In this document: piece by piece, positions 36,853 to 49,456 of the stretch
Layout: each line of letters begins with the position of its first letter
Position numbering within the stretch: position 1 is the first letter of the stretch
Source: Hyparrhenia diplandra
Lineage: Eukaryota; Streptophyta; Magnoliopsida; Poales; Poaceae
Assembly: GCA_015847255.1 (NCBI GenBank)
Contig: JADLZK010010475.1
Coordinates: forward strand, 19,868-83,867
Length of the DNA stretch: 64,000 bases
Direction: 5' to 3'
Made by a program: the position numbers and the translations under genes
The notes under the pieces: model-generated
Seen by the model: the letters and a program-made list of their open reading frames with translations, nothing else
Database searches by the model: none
Told to the model about the DNA's origin: nothing

Positions 36853-37854
36853 CATGGTTTCGCAGATTTTCGTCAAATGGCTCAGGGTTTCCATAGCATA
36901 CACTGCTCTCAGTAAATGGCCTTTTAAGCCTTTCTTAGTCAGTTTGGGAATGGACCGAGAACAAAGAAGTTCTTGCGTTTTTAGAGGTAGGGTAATAAGA
37001 TTAGGGAGACAAGTGGAGCAACTTTGAAGGGTTGAGCCCACGCGCTCTCTACCTCTTACTTTGCCGGCTTTCGTCTCATATTTGCTCATCTCATAGCGGA
37101 ATTACCTACCATCGCCGTATTTCTTTCTAGTGCGTTCTTTCGTACTTTGCGCTCGACTTTATTTGGACGTACTTCTTTCTCATGTTTGCTTGATTAAGTC
37201 ACTATCATGTCACCACTATTGGTCCATATGTGTAAAGTTTTTTTGCTTGTATGGATGTGTTGACATGGAAGACACATATTGTGTTCATATGAGATGTTGT
37301 GGGCGATGTATTAGCGAGCTAATTAATGGTGATGCGCATATTGCTACTGGAAGATCAGATGACTTGTGGTTTTGATTTGATTCAAGTTTTGATATTGTTT
37401 TTAATTTTATGCACACAGGTGTTTGGTGATATAGTTGTGAGTAGTTTGTTTTGTTTTGATTTAATTTCGCACACAAGGTCTTCTCTATAAATTTGGTTAT
37501 AATTAGAATTGGCAACAATGGCGGATTGTGAATAAAATCTACCTATGGCGAACATTTCTACTACTAATTTTGTATAAAAGGCCAAGTGCAATAAACCATA
37601 GAAATAGTCATTAGGATATTTACAAATGTAAAAAATCAGCCTTTGTGAGGCACAATTTTATGCAAATATCAAAAACATAAACATCGCTAAGTGAATGTTT
37701 TGGTGAACATACTGCGTAAGTAAGCACTAAGTTGTAAACTTTGTGCTACGGTATTATTCAGTTTACGTTTTCTTGCAGGTGTTTCAGCAGTAGCATTGGG
37801 TTGTTTCGCCACTGATTGGCAACAGTTCATATACAAACAATTTCGTAGCGGCCG
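36853..37854. other. Intergenic, no gene seen
   Basis: AT-rich; short open frames only, none recognisable. Confidence 0.3.
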
Positions 37855-37973
37855 TGCAAACTTCTAATCACAGGGTCATAGGATGTTTGATCCGATGGAG
37901 GCGGCGATAAAGTGTAAAATACTCAATCCTATGCCGGATCAAGATCATGTGGCCCCATTACTAGAAGTTTGCA
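37855..37973. mobile_element. Small palindromic element, about 119 bp
   Basis: TGCAAACTTCTAAT at the left pairs with the reverse complement of the right end (TGCAAACTTCTAGTAAT), and ATGTTTGATCCGATGG with ATCTTGATCCGGCATAGG-type text. Looks like a short MITE. Confidence 0.5.
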
Positions 37974-40337
37974 TTTTACTGAGGATTTAGTTTAGTACTA
38001 ATCTATTCCAATTAGAATTATCTTGACTTAGGATAAATTATCTAGATCCCATATGGGTAGCAGTCGTGGCACATTCTTTTGACATGATCGAAAGCATGTT
38101 CGACCGCGACACAAAATATTTCGATCATACCACACACACTATTACACAATCGACTTTTTGTCGATGATTGTAATTTTGTTTACCGACGGCGAGTATATAT
38201 GGTGCAACAAGTAGAATAAGACGTGTGGCAGTGTGCCGTATATACTTCTAGTGATTAAAGATGACCGCTCAATTACTGCATTTAATTGACACCGGACAAA
38301 ACATGGTCTCGGTGTTCATCTGATTTAATTTGTTTAGAGAGTCTAGTCCTTGTTGGGCGTGCGAGCTTGCGGCTTACAAATTGCGCACGCTACCATGATC
38401 CCATATGATGGCAACAATTCAAGATTGATTAGCTTGAAATGCGTAGTCTCAAGCATCCGCAAAGCTACAACCTTGTTGACTGAGAAGGGTCTAGAGGTGA
38501 GAATTCAGACGCTGGAAGGACCAATGCGTGTCGCACTAGAAGCGAGCCATAGCAATGGCACGGAAATCGGAAATGCCATGCGTCGAAGCAATCTATATAT
38601 ATCTGGTGTGGCACAGTGGCAGCAGGGCTCTTTTGCTCGCTCGCCAGTCGCTTCATCGACGGGGCCCGTGGCTGGATCGGAACGGGCGACGACTGAAGAC
38701 GACGACCGGCGAGAGCGTTTGCGTAAGGGACTAACGGACCAACTAGGGGACCATGCCGCCATCTACTAGTGCTGCCGGAAGCAACGCGGGCAGAAAGCCA
38801 GAAACGCGGCGTGGTCGAAGAGGACGCAAGGATCGGGGAATTTTTTGTAACAAAGTGGCCGGGCGCCTCACACATTCTTTTCCTGAGTTTTCATCTCTAT
38901 ATCTATCTGCACGATTAGTCCATTTTAGCAAGAGCAGCAGGCGTAACATTGGCTGACACCTGTCGGCTGATCCTCCGACCCGACGACGTTGCGTGCACGA
39001 GACCTCCGCAAAATTAGAGAATACGCCTACTGGCCGAATTGCCTTGCAAGGAGAAAACTTCAATCAGCATCTATACGCTGGAGGCCGCATATACTGTTGA
39101 ACTCCGCTATCTGAGAAGTGGACTGGATGTAGTAACTACGTACAGTGCGTGCCATACCGCCGCCGGTGGCGCCACTATAGCCAGGTGTGATTGATGCGAC
39201 ATTTCATGTTCATCTGTGGACCCTGATGCGATGTTGAATGATGGTCGATTTAGGGCTTTAGGACCTACAGTACGCCCCTAAGCTAGACTTATACCGCAAA
39301 AGCAGCTCCAAATGACTTATTGGCACGTTCTAATCTTGTCGTCGACTGAAAGCGTCACGGAAGAAAAATCTGAGGAGAGGCTAAATGAGGGTTCCACATT
39401 AACAAAATATGAGGTGGGTAAGGAAAGAGAGAGAATGGCGGCGGGCGGTTGGTGAAACGCCAACCTTTGCGCCGCTTCATGTGCAAATCGATACTTAAAT
39501 TATTTTTAATAGTATCTCTTGGCTAAACCATTGCCATGTGTAGACTATTTTAATGGCTGAAAGTGACTTGGCAGTTCCATTTCGCCCGGCAAACTTTTAT
39601 TAACCATGCTCTAATAGGCCTAACATTGTATACTACCGGTAGTGATAAAAAACAGGCTCCCCGTCAAACGCCCGTTCTGTATTCAGCGGTAATGTTAAAA
39701 AAACTAGCCCTTGCAATGCCTTTGTGCTAAAAATTGTGCTCTGCCCGTCATTACCACTATACCTGTCATCTAATAAACTGTTAACAGGCGTGCCTTTTTT
39801 AAAAACAGTTTTATTTAATAAACTTACCTGTTAACAGTATGTGTTAGCTGGAGGGTGAAAGTAGTAACCCTCAACGACAAGCTATAGCTTAGACTAGCTT
39901 CCTATGAGCCTTTTAGACCTAGGACGAGCTTGGATGGAGTCACAATTGGTTTGCGGCCGGTATTGGACTCACTCGTTTGCTTAGAGAGGAATGCGGGGTG
40001 TTCTGGTGAGTGGGGAGCCTCCTCATTATTGTTTTTTCAAAGAGACAGCCTACACTTTGGTGGCCAAAACAAGACCAGGCGTATGCTGCGTATTTTTATT
40101 TTTTTTTTTTATTATTCAACCAGGACAGGCCATTGGCAGAAAAGAGTAGATAAACAGCCCACGATTGGTGGCCCAAAACAAAACAGCAACCACGAGCCCA
40201 CAGGCCAATTTGCGTGTCCATGCATGGGACTGAAACAACGGTTTTATGTTTATTTATTATACCACACTAAAGTTTGCTCAAAAAAGCCAGACTAACAGAA
40301 TGACTGCGAAACAGGCGCACACGAGACCGACCAGGAG
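37974..40337. other. Intergenic, no gene recognised
   Basis: The largest open frame (38350-38769, +) shows no recognisable domain and has equal competitors on the other strand at 38465-38875, so I do not call it. The 39440-39620 stretch contains MITE-like words without definable ends. Confidence 0.3.
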
Positions 40338-41436
40338 TTACATAGGGGAGCTTGTTGATCTTTGCAGTGTTGGTAGTCGCCGAACTTCTTCCCCTTGTAC
40401 TTGGCTGGGCTCTCGTCTGTGACCAGCTTCGGGTGCGCGGCCCGACGACGAGCTCCCCGGCGGCTCCAAAGAACCAGTAGCCATGACATCCGCGTCTTCT
40501 CCTTGTCCACTGTCGTACGATGCAGCACCGCCTTGTACGCCCCGTTGCTGAAAATCTGCTCGATCGGTGTGTTCAACGAGACATAAAGCACCAAAGACTT
40601 GGTGGAATGTACGAGATGAAAAAGTTAGCTTGCCTCTATCTGGTCACCAATGTGGACGATGAGGCGCGTCCGGCACGTACTTGGCGTCGTACCAGTGACC
40701 ATCTTTGAAGACCTGGAGGCCCTGCACCTCGTTGGGCACGAGGACGGTGAGCGTGTGCTCATGTCCGTGTGCGGCGCGAGGCCGAGCGTGACTCCGGCTG
40801 CGGGCACGGCGGGTAGAAGTTGATCTTCATTAGGAACACCAGGCCGTCGCCGCCGAACGACTCCTCCGCCATGGCGCCCTCGTGGAGGCCGAGCCCCAGC
40901 GGAGGTGCTCAAACAGCTCGCGCGTCAGGCGCTGCAAATGGCGACAGTACTCCTCGTTCGCCTCCTGTACCCGGCGATGGCGGCGGGCTCTCAGGCCATA
41001 TGGCGTGGTTCACCTTCTCCGGGGGCGCCACGACGTGGGAAGAAGAAGTCGTTCCACGTCTTCTTGCCCTCGAGGTCCTTCTGCAGCTTGGTGCCGTAGC
41101 CCTCGAGCTTGCCGGATGCCGGTTCCATGGCGTAGCGCTCCTTCTTTCCTCCGCGGCAGCTCTGAAGGAAGGCCTGCCCGACGCGCTGGGCTCCGCCACC
41201 GCCGTGGAGGGCACGCCGTGGTTCACCACCTGGAACAGCCCCCACTCTTTGGCGGCTTCGACCACGCGCGTGCCGAACCCGGGCTCCGACATGTCGATCA
41301 CCGGCACGGCCGGCGCAGCAGCCGTGTGGTAGGTGAAGTTTGCCCCGGCTGGTCCTGCTTCGGACCGTACGAACTCCGCCGGTAGCGCGCCCAGCGACGC
41401 CGCCAGCTCCTGCACGCTCTTGTGGGTCTCCACCAT
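40338..41436 (-). CDS. Flavonol-synthase-like 2-oxoglutarate/Fe(II) dioxygenase
   Basis: Soluble 2-ODD of the FLS/ANS type; the likely reaction is desaturation of dihydroflavonols, but substrate cannot be read from sequence. Exons 40634-41436 and 40338-40555, about 340 residues as in the family. Landmarks: VQELAASLGALPAEFVRSE, VPVIDMSEP, AAKEWGLFQVVNHGVPS, KLEGYGTKLQKDLEGKKTWN, MKINFYPPCPQP-type block (after frame correction), APHTDMST (Fe-binding H and D), VPNEVQGLQVFKDGHWYDA, SNGAYKAVLHRTTV (third Fe ligand His) and TRMSW (RxS for 2-oxoglutarate). The 78-base intron begins GC rather than GT (GAG|GCAAGC) and ends CAG. Several indels, including an extra AC after the HTDMS codons and an extra A near the C-terminus (HCKINKLP). 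The stop at 40338 assumes correction. Confidence 0.88.
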
Positions 41437-44400
41437 TGCTGTAGTTTCTGGAGTAGTAATAAAGACTATGAAAAACGTCTATTAAGAGAATTCAGAGGAA
41501 CTAAGATTCAACTCTCTCAGGGGGCCCTTTTTTCAATCAATATATCTCTACCGTTATAATCAAGGTTCCTCAAGTTTAGAATTAAAAGACATCATGAATA
41601 GAAGCTTCCTGCATGTCGTCATGGGTGAATTTTTCAGGTTCAAAAGGAAGGCTGTAAATTTTCATGCTATGTAGCATAGTCATTTGCACCATCTTGTTCA
41701 CTTAAATTATCGTTAGCTTGCTGCTGCCCTTGTTCTTCAATATCAAGTGCATCTGCAGCAGGGCCGTCTCTACAAATTTCATGGGTCTATGGGCCGAAAA
41801 GCAAGACACTAAGGGCCGGGAATAGTTAATAGAATCTGATATGCAAATTTTTATCAGCTGTCTCCCCAGTAGCACCTTCAGTGACATCGGCATGTGCATC
41901 TAAATTATGCTCCTCTATTGTAGCATAATTGACATCAACTTAATGCAATTATTAACTGATCATGCTCATGTTGATCTTACCCTAACTTCGGCATTACTTG
42001 AAGTTGAAAAAATATAGCACACTTTTTGTGATTCATCAAACTGAGATCTTGTTGGTTTCTTTTTTCTTTTTCTGAGCACGAGACAAATATTTCTTTGGCA
42101 TAATCGAACAAGTTCAAAAATATATTGGATTAAATTCGAAGCCCTATACCTATCGGTTAACTGATAAACTGATTTTTTATGCAGCTGATAAGCTGAAATG
42201 CGATCCAGACAATCTCACTTACAGCAGTCTGCGAGACGAAGACGCAGGGGGAAGAGCCCAAGGGAACGCCGAGCGGTAGCGATAATCAGGTTCCAACCGT
42301 CCAGGGGAGAGGGTCGCGAGATCAGGTCAGCCTTCCAGGCGGAGGCGGAGGCGGCGGCCGGCGGCGGGAACTCGTGAGTAACGAAGGCCAGAGGTAGGCC
42401 AGATGTAGCTGCTCTTTATGTAGTACTAAAACACATACTCATGGGCCTCCCGGTGGCGATGGCCCATGGCGTCACACGTTGCCTTGCGGAAAAAGTCCAT
42501 CCTCACTCACTCATCTTTCACAAAAGTTTAATTTTCGTCCACACAAACTTGCCGTCGGTGAGGTGGAGGTCGTCCTGGTTGCCCCATCGCTGTGCTGAGC
42601 CACGTGTAGCGGCTCGCCGCGGACCCATAGCGGCCGGACTCGTCGTCCGCTTCTTCTCCGTTAGCAAAGTGCTCCCCGCTTCGTGGTGATCACGATGAGT
42701 CGATGACTAAAGGTATTTATTTATTTATGTATTTTGGTTTTATTTTCAAGAGGAAAAGGAAGTATATATATGATATAAGCACGACATCATGATGTTGTCA
42801 TCAAGGTAACAAGGCATGCACATAGCTCACCGTACGTGGCCCTGCTCGCCCTTCGCTCTGACTCGTGTGCTACTGAACTTTGGCGTCAATGACCTCCGGT
42901 GACACTGCCCCGTCATCCTCGAGCACGAGCCGCCACCGTCGGCTGCGCGAGGTGTAGCTGCCAACAGGCTATCGCGCACGACGACAACACGGTAGACCTC
43001 GGCTCCGGCGAGAACCGCCCCGCCACGCTCTTGAAGCTCGGGCTCTGCAGCCTCTGCGCGTTATTCGTCGTTGCCGCCTGCCCCTGCAGCTGTGCTGGGA
43101 ACGACAACCGCTTCTTCGCGGCGCTCGCCGTCGGCCCCTGCCACGCTCCCGCTCTGTATCCGGGCCGCTGCTGCTGATGCACTCGATGCATGCATCGGCG
43201 AGGGGGCGAGCCCGCGTGCTGCCGCGGCGTCAACTAGATGCACGGAGAGCGTCACGGAGGACTGCAAGCATATCCCGCCCGCTCCCCACTAGCGGCCACT
43301 GTCCCCGTGCCTGGCCATGCATGCACCCTGGCCTCAGCGGTCGCCGGCCTCCCTCCCTTGCTCGGCAGCGGCCTGCTGCCCGCCTTCGTGTGCTGTCTCT
43401 GTTGCGCCGCCACTATCGGGACACGTCGACGCCCACCTCCCCGCTCACGGCAGCAGCCCTGGCGTTCGTCCTCATAAACAGAGGGAGAGAACAAAGGAGA
43501 GGGAGAGATGAGATGGATATGTGATGATGTGGCATGGTGACATGGTGCCACGTGGATCAAAACGGGGTTAAAACTGTAAAAAAGGGATTATCTTTATACG
43601 GTTTCACGGTTGGGGAGGAAAATCAAACTTTCTTTGATAGTTAGGGATGCAAATAAGACTTTTTTTCCCTTGCCTTACCCCTCCCTATAAGAAGGACCTG
43701 GTTCTACAGAAGTACTTCACAACACTGGAAGCTTAAAAATAATTGTCTAGAGCACCTTTTTAAGATTCAACAAATTATTTTTCTATTTTTTCCATTTTTT
43801 CTTTTCTAAGCCCCGACAAATGTTTCTTAGATAGCATTTAGAATTAAACAACTAATAAATTAGAACAAAAACCTAACTATATCAGTATGATTACTAGAAA
43901 TCTGAAATGATTAATTTGGATTAGAAAACGATTGATGAATAAAAACTAGGGGCTAAAAGCCGATCTGAAATAATTAATTTGGATTAGAAAACAATCGATG
44001 AAAAAAAAAACAACAGGCTTGATCAGGTGATGAATGATGACCTGATAATTGATGATTGACGAAGTGAATCGGTGATCAGCTGCAGCCTGCAGGGCCTGAT
44101 CGTCTCCTTGTGCCCGTCCGTGCTGTCGGGCCGGCCCGGTGGCCCCAACAGGCCGTGCATGGGCCGTAGGCCGAGGCACGAAACCCCCTGGCACGGCCCT
44201 ACAGGCACGACGGCCCGAGGCGGCACGATATCCATGTATAGTTAAGAGTTTCGCTGGAGATTTGGATGTTCAGATCCGAGGAGTTCAAATTCAAAGAAGG
44301 ATGCGCGAAATCTTTGCATTACGACATTAACGGATTTCAGCTTCGTCTCCCACCATTCTGATGGAAAAACCAATCCAGCAAAAGGCAATGCAAGAAAATT

Positions 44401-44545
44401 GCGGTGATTTGGACCAAATACCTCCGTAGATACAAAGATAAATTCCTTTGTTGTACTAGTACTACCAAGTAACAAAATCAAGAATGGATTCGTCGGGTAC
44501 ACTCTTGCCTAATTAAGCTCGAAAGAATTCCGTGCACATTCTTGG
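41437..44545. other. Intergenic; GC-rich 42.9-43.5 kb unresolved
   Basis: The AT-rich 41437-42200 contains CAGGGCCGTCTCTAC at about 41759, possibly a TE end. The segment 42890-43520 is GC-rich with open frames on both strands (for example 42899-43177 + and 42913-43233 -) but none shows a recognised domain, start context or splice structure. I see no supported gene. Confidence 0.3.
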
Positions 44546-47209
44546 CTATCTCGGACCGGAGAGCTGAGATGACGGCAGAACGACGGCCACCCCGCTCATT
44601 GTTGTTGACGTCGCCGTCCTGACCGGTTCATCGGGGACGCCATATGCTTCAGCTTCAGATTCCTGCCGCTGTCTTCGCCGTCCGCTGGCCCAGAAAACCC
44701 CCGGCCGTACAGCCGGAGGAACCCGAGCGACTCCACCCGCGGCTCCGCGGCGCCATGGTGCCCTCCAGCATGCCGACCCGACCGCCATGCTCGGCCGCAG
44801 GTGTGGAGTCCTCGTGGAGGCAGCACAGCGCCACCTTCACTACCCCTCTCCACTTCTTCTTCGGCGACCACCCGCCCCTGTAGCCGAGGTCGGCCAGCTC
44901 CGCGTACTGCCCGGCCTCGTGCGCCTCCAGGGCGGCGAGCGGGAAGTAGTCGCTCTTCGCGCCGCGCGACGCTGCCCGTGGTCCCGTTCGGTGGGCCCCT
45001 CGCCGCCGCCGTCGGTCACGTGCTCGCTGCGGTTCTTGCGGCCGCGCCACCAGCTCCAGGAGCACCATCGAAGCTGTGTACACGTCGGTGCGGTCGGTGA
45101 TAGCGGTGTTGCTGAGACCCCACTCCGGCGCGAGGTACCCGCGCGTGCCTCATCGTCGTGAAGAGGCCGGACTGCTCCGGCGTGAGCAATTTCGCGAGCC
45201 CGAAGTCGGCGATCTTCACCTGGCCGCCGTCCGCGAGCGGGATGTTCTCCGGCTTGACGTCGCGGTGGATGATCCTCTGGTCGCAACCGGGTGTGGGTAC
45301 GCCAGGCCCCTCGCCGCCCCGACGGCGACGTCCATCCGCTCCTTCCACTCCAGCAGAGGGCCGGTCGGCCGGAACAGCGACCGGTCAGGGAGCTGCGGTT
45401 TAATGTACTCGTACACGAGGAGGCGGCGCTGGCCCTCGGTGCAGAAGCCGCGGAGGCGGACCAAGGTTGATGTGGTGGATATTTGCCAATGGCGGCGATC
45501 TCGGTGCGGGAACTCGCGCTTGCCCTGCATCCCGACGCCCGGATCTTTCTTCACGGCCACCTCCAGGCCGTCCGGGGGCTCGCCTTTGTACACGACGCCG
45601 AACCCGCCGGTGCCGATCTTGATGCGGGAAGCTGTTGGTCATGTCCTCGATCTCGCCGTGCGTGAACCTGAGGGTGGGGAGGCCAGGGATGGCGATGTCG
45701 TCGTCGTCGTCAATAATATCCCACCAGGTGCGCAGAGTCCGACGGCGAGCGCTGCCGCGGGAAGGTGCTGGTCCCTGGGCGCGACAGGCGCCCGCTTTAT
45801 GCGCCACGCCCTGATTACGGTGGCGCTGGCGACGACGATGAGCACAAACGCAACGATTGTTGGGAGGCAGGATGGCAATGAGGGGTGCTGTTTGAGGACG
45901 AAGTGCTCGATGATCTCGATGGCTGCGGGCTCCCGGACCTTGATGTAGCCGAGCTTGTCAGGCCTGGCAGGTGGAGTCGGCACTCATGAAGAGAGCCGAA
46001 CTGGTGCTGCGCAGATAGCAGGACGCCGGTGCGTCGTAAGTAACCGAGGGCAAGAGCAGTTGCTGAGTGCACAGAGCCTGGCATGAAGAAACGTTGTTGC
46101 CGGACACGGTCGGCGGCGCCAGCTTTGTTAGCGAAGTACTCGACGCCATTGCCAGGCTGGGGGTACGACACCGGCAAGCTGTTATTGCCGCCGCCCCGCA
46201 TGAGGGAAGACGGACAGCGGCGTGGAGCCGTCAGACGGCGCGCAACCACCGTCGTGCGACACCGCGAACGAGGGCGGGCACGTGCAGTCGCTTGGGCGTG
46301 CAGAGCCCGGGCGCGCCACAGGCGAGGGGGCAGAGCGCATCCGTCGCTCGGCGCCACGAACCCGCCGTCCATCGGCGACTTAGATGAAGTTCGCCGACGC
46401 GAAGCTTTGGATTTGCAGCTTCCCATCAGATCCCAACCTAACAACTCGCAGCTCGGCTGCGAGGCAGCGGAAGCTGGATGACCACCCCGCCGTCCGCCGC
46501 GAGCAGGTAGCCGGGCCGGTGCCGTTCACGGCCATGTACGCGACGGTGCCGCCGCAGTCCCGGCAGTGGAGCTGGCGTCGTTCGAGCCCCCAGTACTTGG
46601 ACCCCATCCACGTGAGCAGCAGGTCGGTCGCCGTCACGTTGAGCCGGTAGTCCCCCTCTCGGAAGTCGGAGGGTCGACGCGGCGGACGCCAGGAAGGCCC
46701 CGCGGTGACTGCTGCGACGACACGATCGAGGAGTCGGTGGGGCGGTCGAAGGACTGCCACAGCGTGACGTTCCTCGCGTCGGCAACGCGAGGTTGCCGTG
46801 GTCGTCGAGGCGGGGCGCAGCCACCTTCCGGTACCCCGAACGGCGGCGTGGACCAGATGGTCGTGCCGTTGGGGTCCTCGGCGGAAGTTACTGGCCGTGA
46901 GCTGCAGCGGAGCGGCGCGGTCGGTGATGGGCGCGGCGCGGTTGGCGACCCAGACGCAGGTCTTGGACGGCGCGTGGAGCACGGCGAGGTAGTGCCCGCT
47001 CCATCTGCTGCTCATCCGGGTTGTAGACCACGGCCTGGAACGCGCCGCCGCTCCGTGACGCGAGGAACGCGCCGTAGCTGTCTGGAAGAGCAGGTACGAC
47101 GCCGTGAAATCCGGGGTGAGGAGCTCCGTGGCGACCCCTGCCGCCGCGCGCCCGGTCAGGCGACGCCGAGGGAGGGCAGGACGGCGAGGTGGAGACGCGT
47201 CGGCGGCAT
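44546..47209 (-). CDS. G-type lectin S-receptor-like serine/threonine kinase (SD2 type)
   Basis: Plasma-membrane receptor-like kinase. Apparently one exon of about 2.66 kb, near 880 residues, typical of the group. Start at 47209 (MPPTRLHLAVL, signal peptide). Order: B-lectin domain (SYGAFLASRSGAF-type, TCVWVANRAAPITDRAAPLQL, PNGTTIWSTPPFG after correction, LPSDFREGDYRLNVTATDLL), cysteine-containing region with CTCPPSF-type text, transmembrane segment around TIVAFVLIVVASATVI (about 45830-45880), then the kinase: GTGGFG-type loop, EVAVKK (ATP lysine), LLVYEYIK, IIHRDVKPEN (catalytic Asp), ADFGLAKLL, RTDVYSF, and tail PRVESLGFLRLYGRGF ending SSQLSGPR. The catalytic loop reads HRD, so it is an RD kinase as sequenced. 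More than ten small indels break the frame; the motifs survive in order. Family assignment is very secure, ligand unknown. Confidence 0.9.
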
Positions 47210-49246
47210 CGGTGCGCCCGTAGATCTGGCGCGCTCATGGCATTATCTTGGGGGACGGGGATACGTGATGCGTGGCGGAGGCATGGCGGGCTGGGGAGGT
47301 TGTGTTCGTGGCTCGGGAGTTGACTCGACCGCCATTGGCCGCGCTGGGATCTGTGGATGCTGATGGTGCTGGTGCTGGACGGGACAAAAATAAATGCAAC
47401 ACGACGAGGACTTGCGGGCTGGTGCTGGCGTGCAGGCGCACCGTGCACCTGCAGCCGTATGTTTCGTCTCCGCTGAATAAATTTTGGGCGGGGTGGGGGG
47501 TGGCGTCGGCAACGGGTGAGTTTGGATGTCGTGCGCGAATCGGCGGCAGCGTGGGCAGATAGGTTTTTTATGGGTGTCCTACTGGGGCCAGCAGCACACA
47601 CAGCAATGGAAACCATCTAATGAAATAGTAGAGCCGATTGACAGGCCTTAACTCGTCAGGATCAAGATCCGAAGACTGATCATTCCGAAGTTGCCGCTTG
47701 AGGGAAGGAACAGCACAACGATGAGTTCGTATACCGGATCTTTGGCCGGCGCGTTATGATGCTCCACGCGCGTTTACAGCCTTGCGACACAGGCCGAACA
47801 GCAAATACTTGTGCAGATGCTCGCGCGGAGGGGCCATGTCATATGCCAATATGCCGACCATGTTGGGTTCCTGATTCACAGATTCAGTGATTCTTGCTGC
47901 CTCTCCTCGAGTCCTCTCGCCACAGCTAATAACCGGCCACCGCAATTTGTTTTGCAATTTGTTTTATGGGGCGAGCCCGATTCAGCGCGCCCAGATCTCG
48001 CGGGAGACGACGCGGGGGCTCACATGCCACATGACATCACGCTCCCCGGGCGGTTTGCAATTGGCGTACTACGTGCAAAGTGGATGTAAAACTAAACCTG
48101 AATTCACTGATTGCTGGACCTGTTCTTTGTTGATTGCCGCTAAGAAATGAACTGTAAGAATCGTTCTAGAGCTTCTCATGTCAGTTCTCACTCTCAAAGT
48201 CACCCTGCTGACGCTGGGAGCAGTTGTTTTGTGGCTTAAGCCCGAGGTGTTGGCCACTGTCTAGTTCGTGCCGTCACCACACACAGAAAACTCTGAAGGT
48301 AGCTAAACAATGACCACTGTTACTGAAACCTTGATGCCCTCGTTGGGGATACGGCACGGCGATGCCATTTTGCATCTGAAGAGACTTGTTTCATTATCCC
48401 TGGCAGAGTTTCAATTGTATTTTACAAGCATCTTTTGATGCATCCCCTTGTAATTAAAATACCAACATGTTGTAGAGACAATTGGCTTGCTTCATGAGCT
48501 GAGCTGGTGACTTCGTCTCCGATCCGTCAGGGTGAATGCATGCATCGCGAGCTTCAGATGCTTGGTGCAGAGCACCGGAGCGAAAGCTGGGCGGTGGGGT
48601 GTGCTGGGGCGGCAGTAGCCGACTTTTCGTGCAGCTCAGGCAGGTTCAGTGTCTCAGATGATGGTGGAAAGCCATAACCGTGATAATGACTGCTTACCCT
48701 TACCCTTATTATACACGTAGCACAAAACATAATCTAGCTTCTAATTTGACCTTCCCGATCGCCAGAGCGCAGAGGCTAACTAGCAAAGAAAAGTCAACTA
48801 CATCAGAATGTCAGCAGTCTAAATCAGGAGTTGCAAAGGAGAGTGTTCAGACCTGCACAGGATAAAAAATAAAGGGGGAATTAACGCCTTGTTTTTGATG
48901 GCTAAAGTTTTACCAAAAACTTCCAAATTTTTACTCTCTACCAGTAGCGTAAAGTATTAAAATCTATTTAAAAAGGCGTATGTTGGACATTAAATGTTGG
49001 TAAAAAAATAACTACTTACATAGTTTTGTTGTAAATCACGAAAGCGAATCTTTTAGTATAGTTAGGTGATGATTGAATGATGTTCACGAATCTGAAGCGA
49101 AATTCTTCACGAGAATACTACAAGAGTTAGAGCGATTACTTTTAACAAATAATTTGTCATCTAACGAGCCTAGGTGTATGGCCTAAAAAAATACACTTAC
49201 CTTTATCTAAAAAAAACTATACTTAGCTATTTGCCTTATTTTTATT
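47210..49246. other. Intergenic upstream of receptor kinase, no gene seen
   Basis: 47210-47560 is GC-rich and probably promoter and leader of the kinase. 47560-49246 shows no credible coding region; open frames are short and unrecognised. Confidence 0.3.
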
Positions 49247-49456
49247 TGGCTTTATGGCCTCAAAACATAATTTCCGTGAAGTAGTTATTTGGCCTTCTTT
49301 CCATTCAGCATGATTGGATGGAAGGCCAAAAATAGCTAAGAAAGGCCACGAACCATGTTAACCTTCTTTCCATTACGGCGTGTAGTAATACAATCATGCG
49401 GAATGGATGGAAAGCCAAATAAATAGAAATTTATTTTGAGGCCATGGAGCCAAATT
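49247..49456. mobile_element. Foldback MITE, about 210 bp
   Basis: The left arm ATTTGGCTTTATGGCCTCAAAA...TTTCCATTC pairs with the right arm (reverse complement ATTTGGCTCCATGGCCTCAAAA...CCATTCCGCATGATTG). Arms are imperfect, with no coding capacity. Confidence 0.55.

Noticed and set aside
45076..45948. 290-residue plus-strand frame
   Set aside because: Antisense of the receptor kinase domain, whose motifs are unambiguous on the minus strand.
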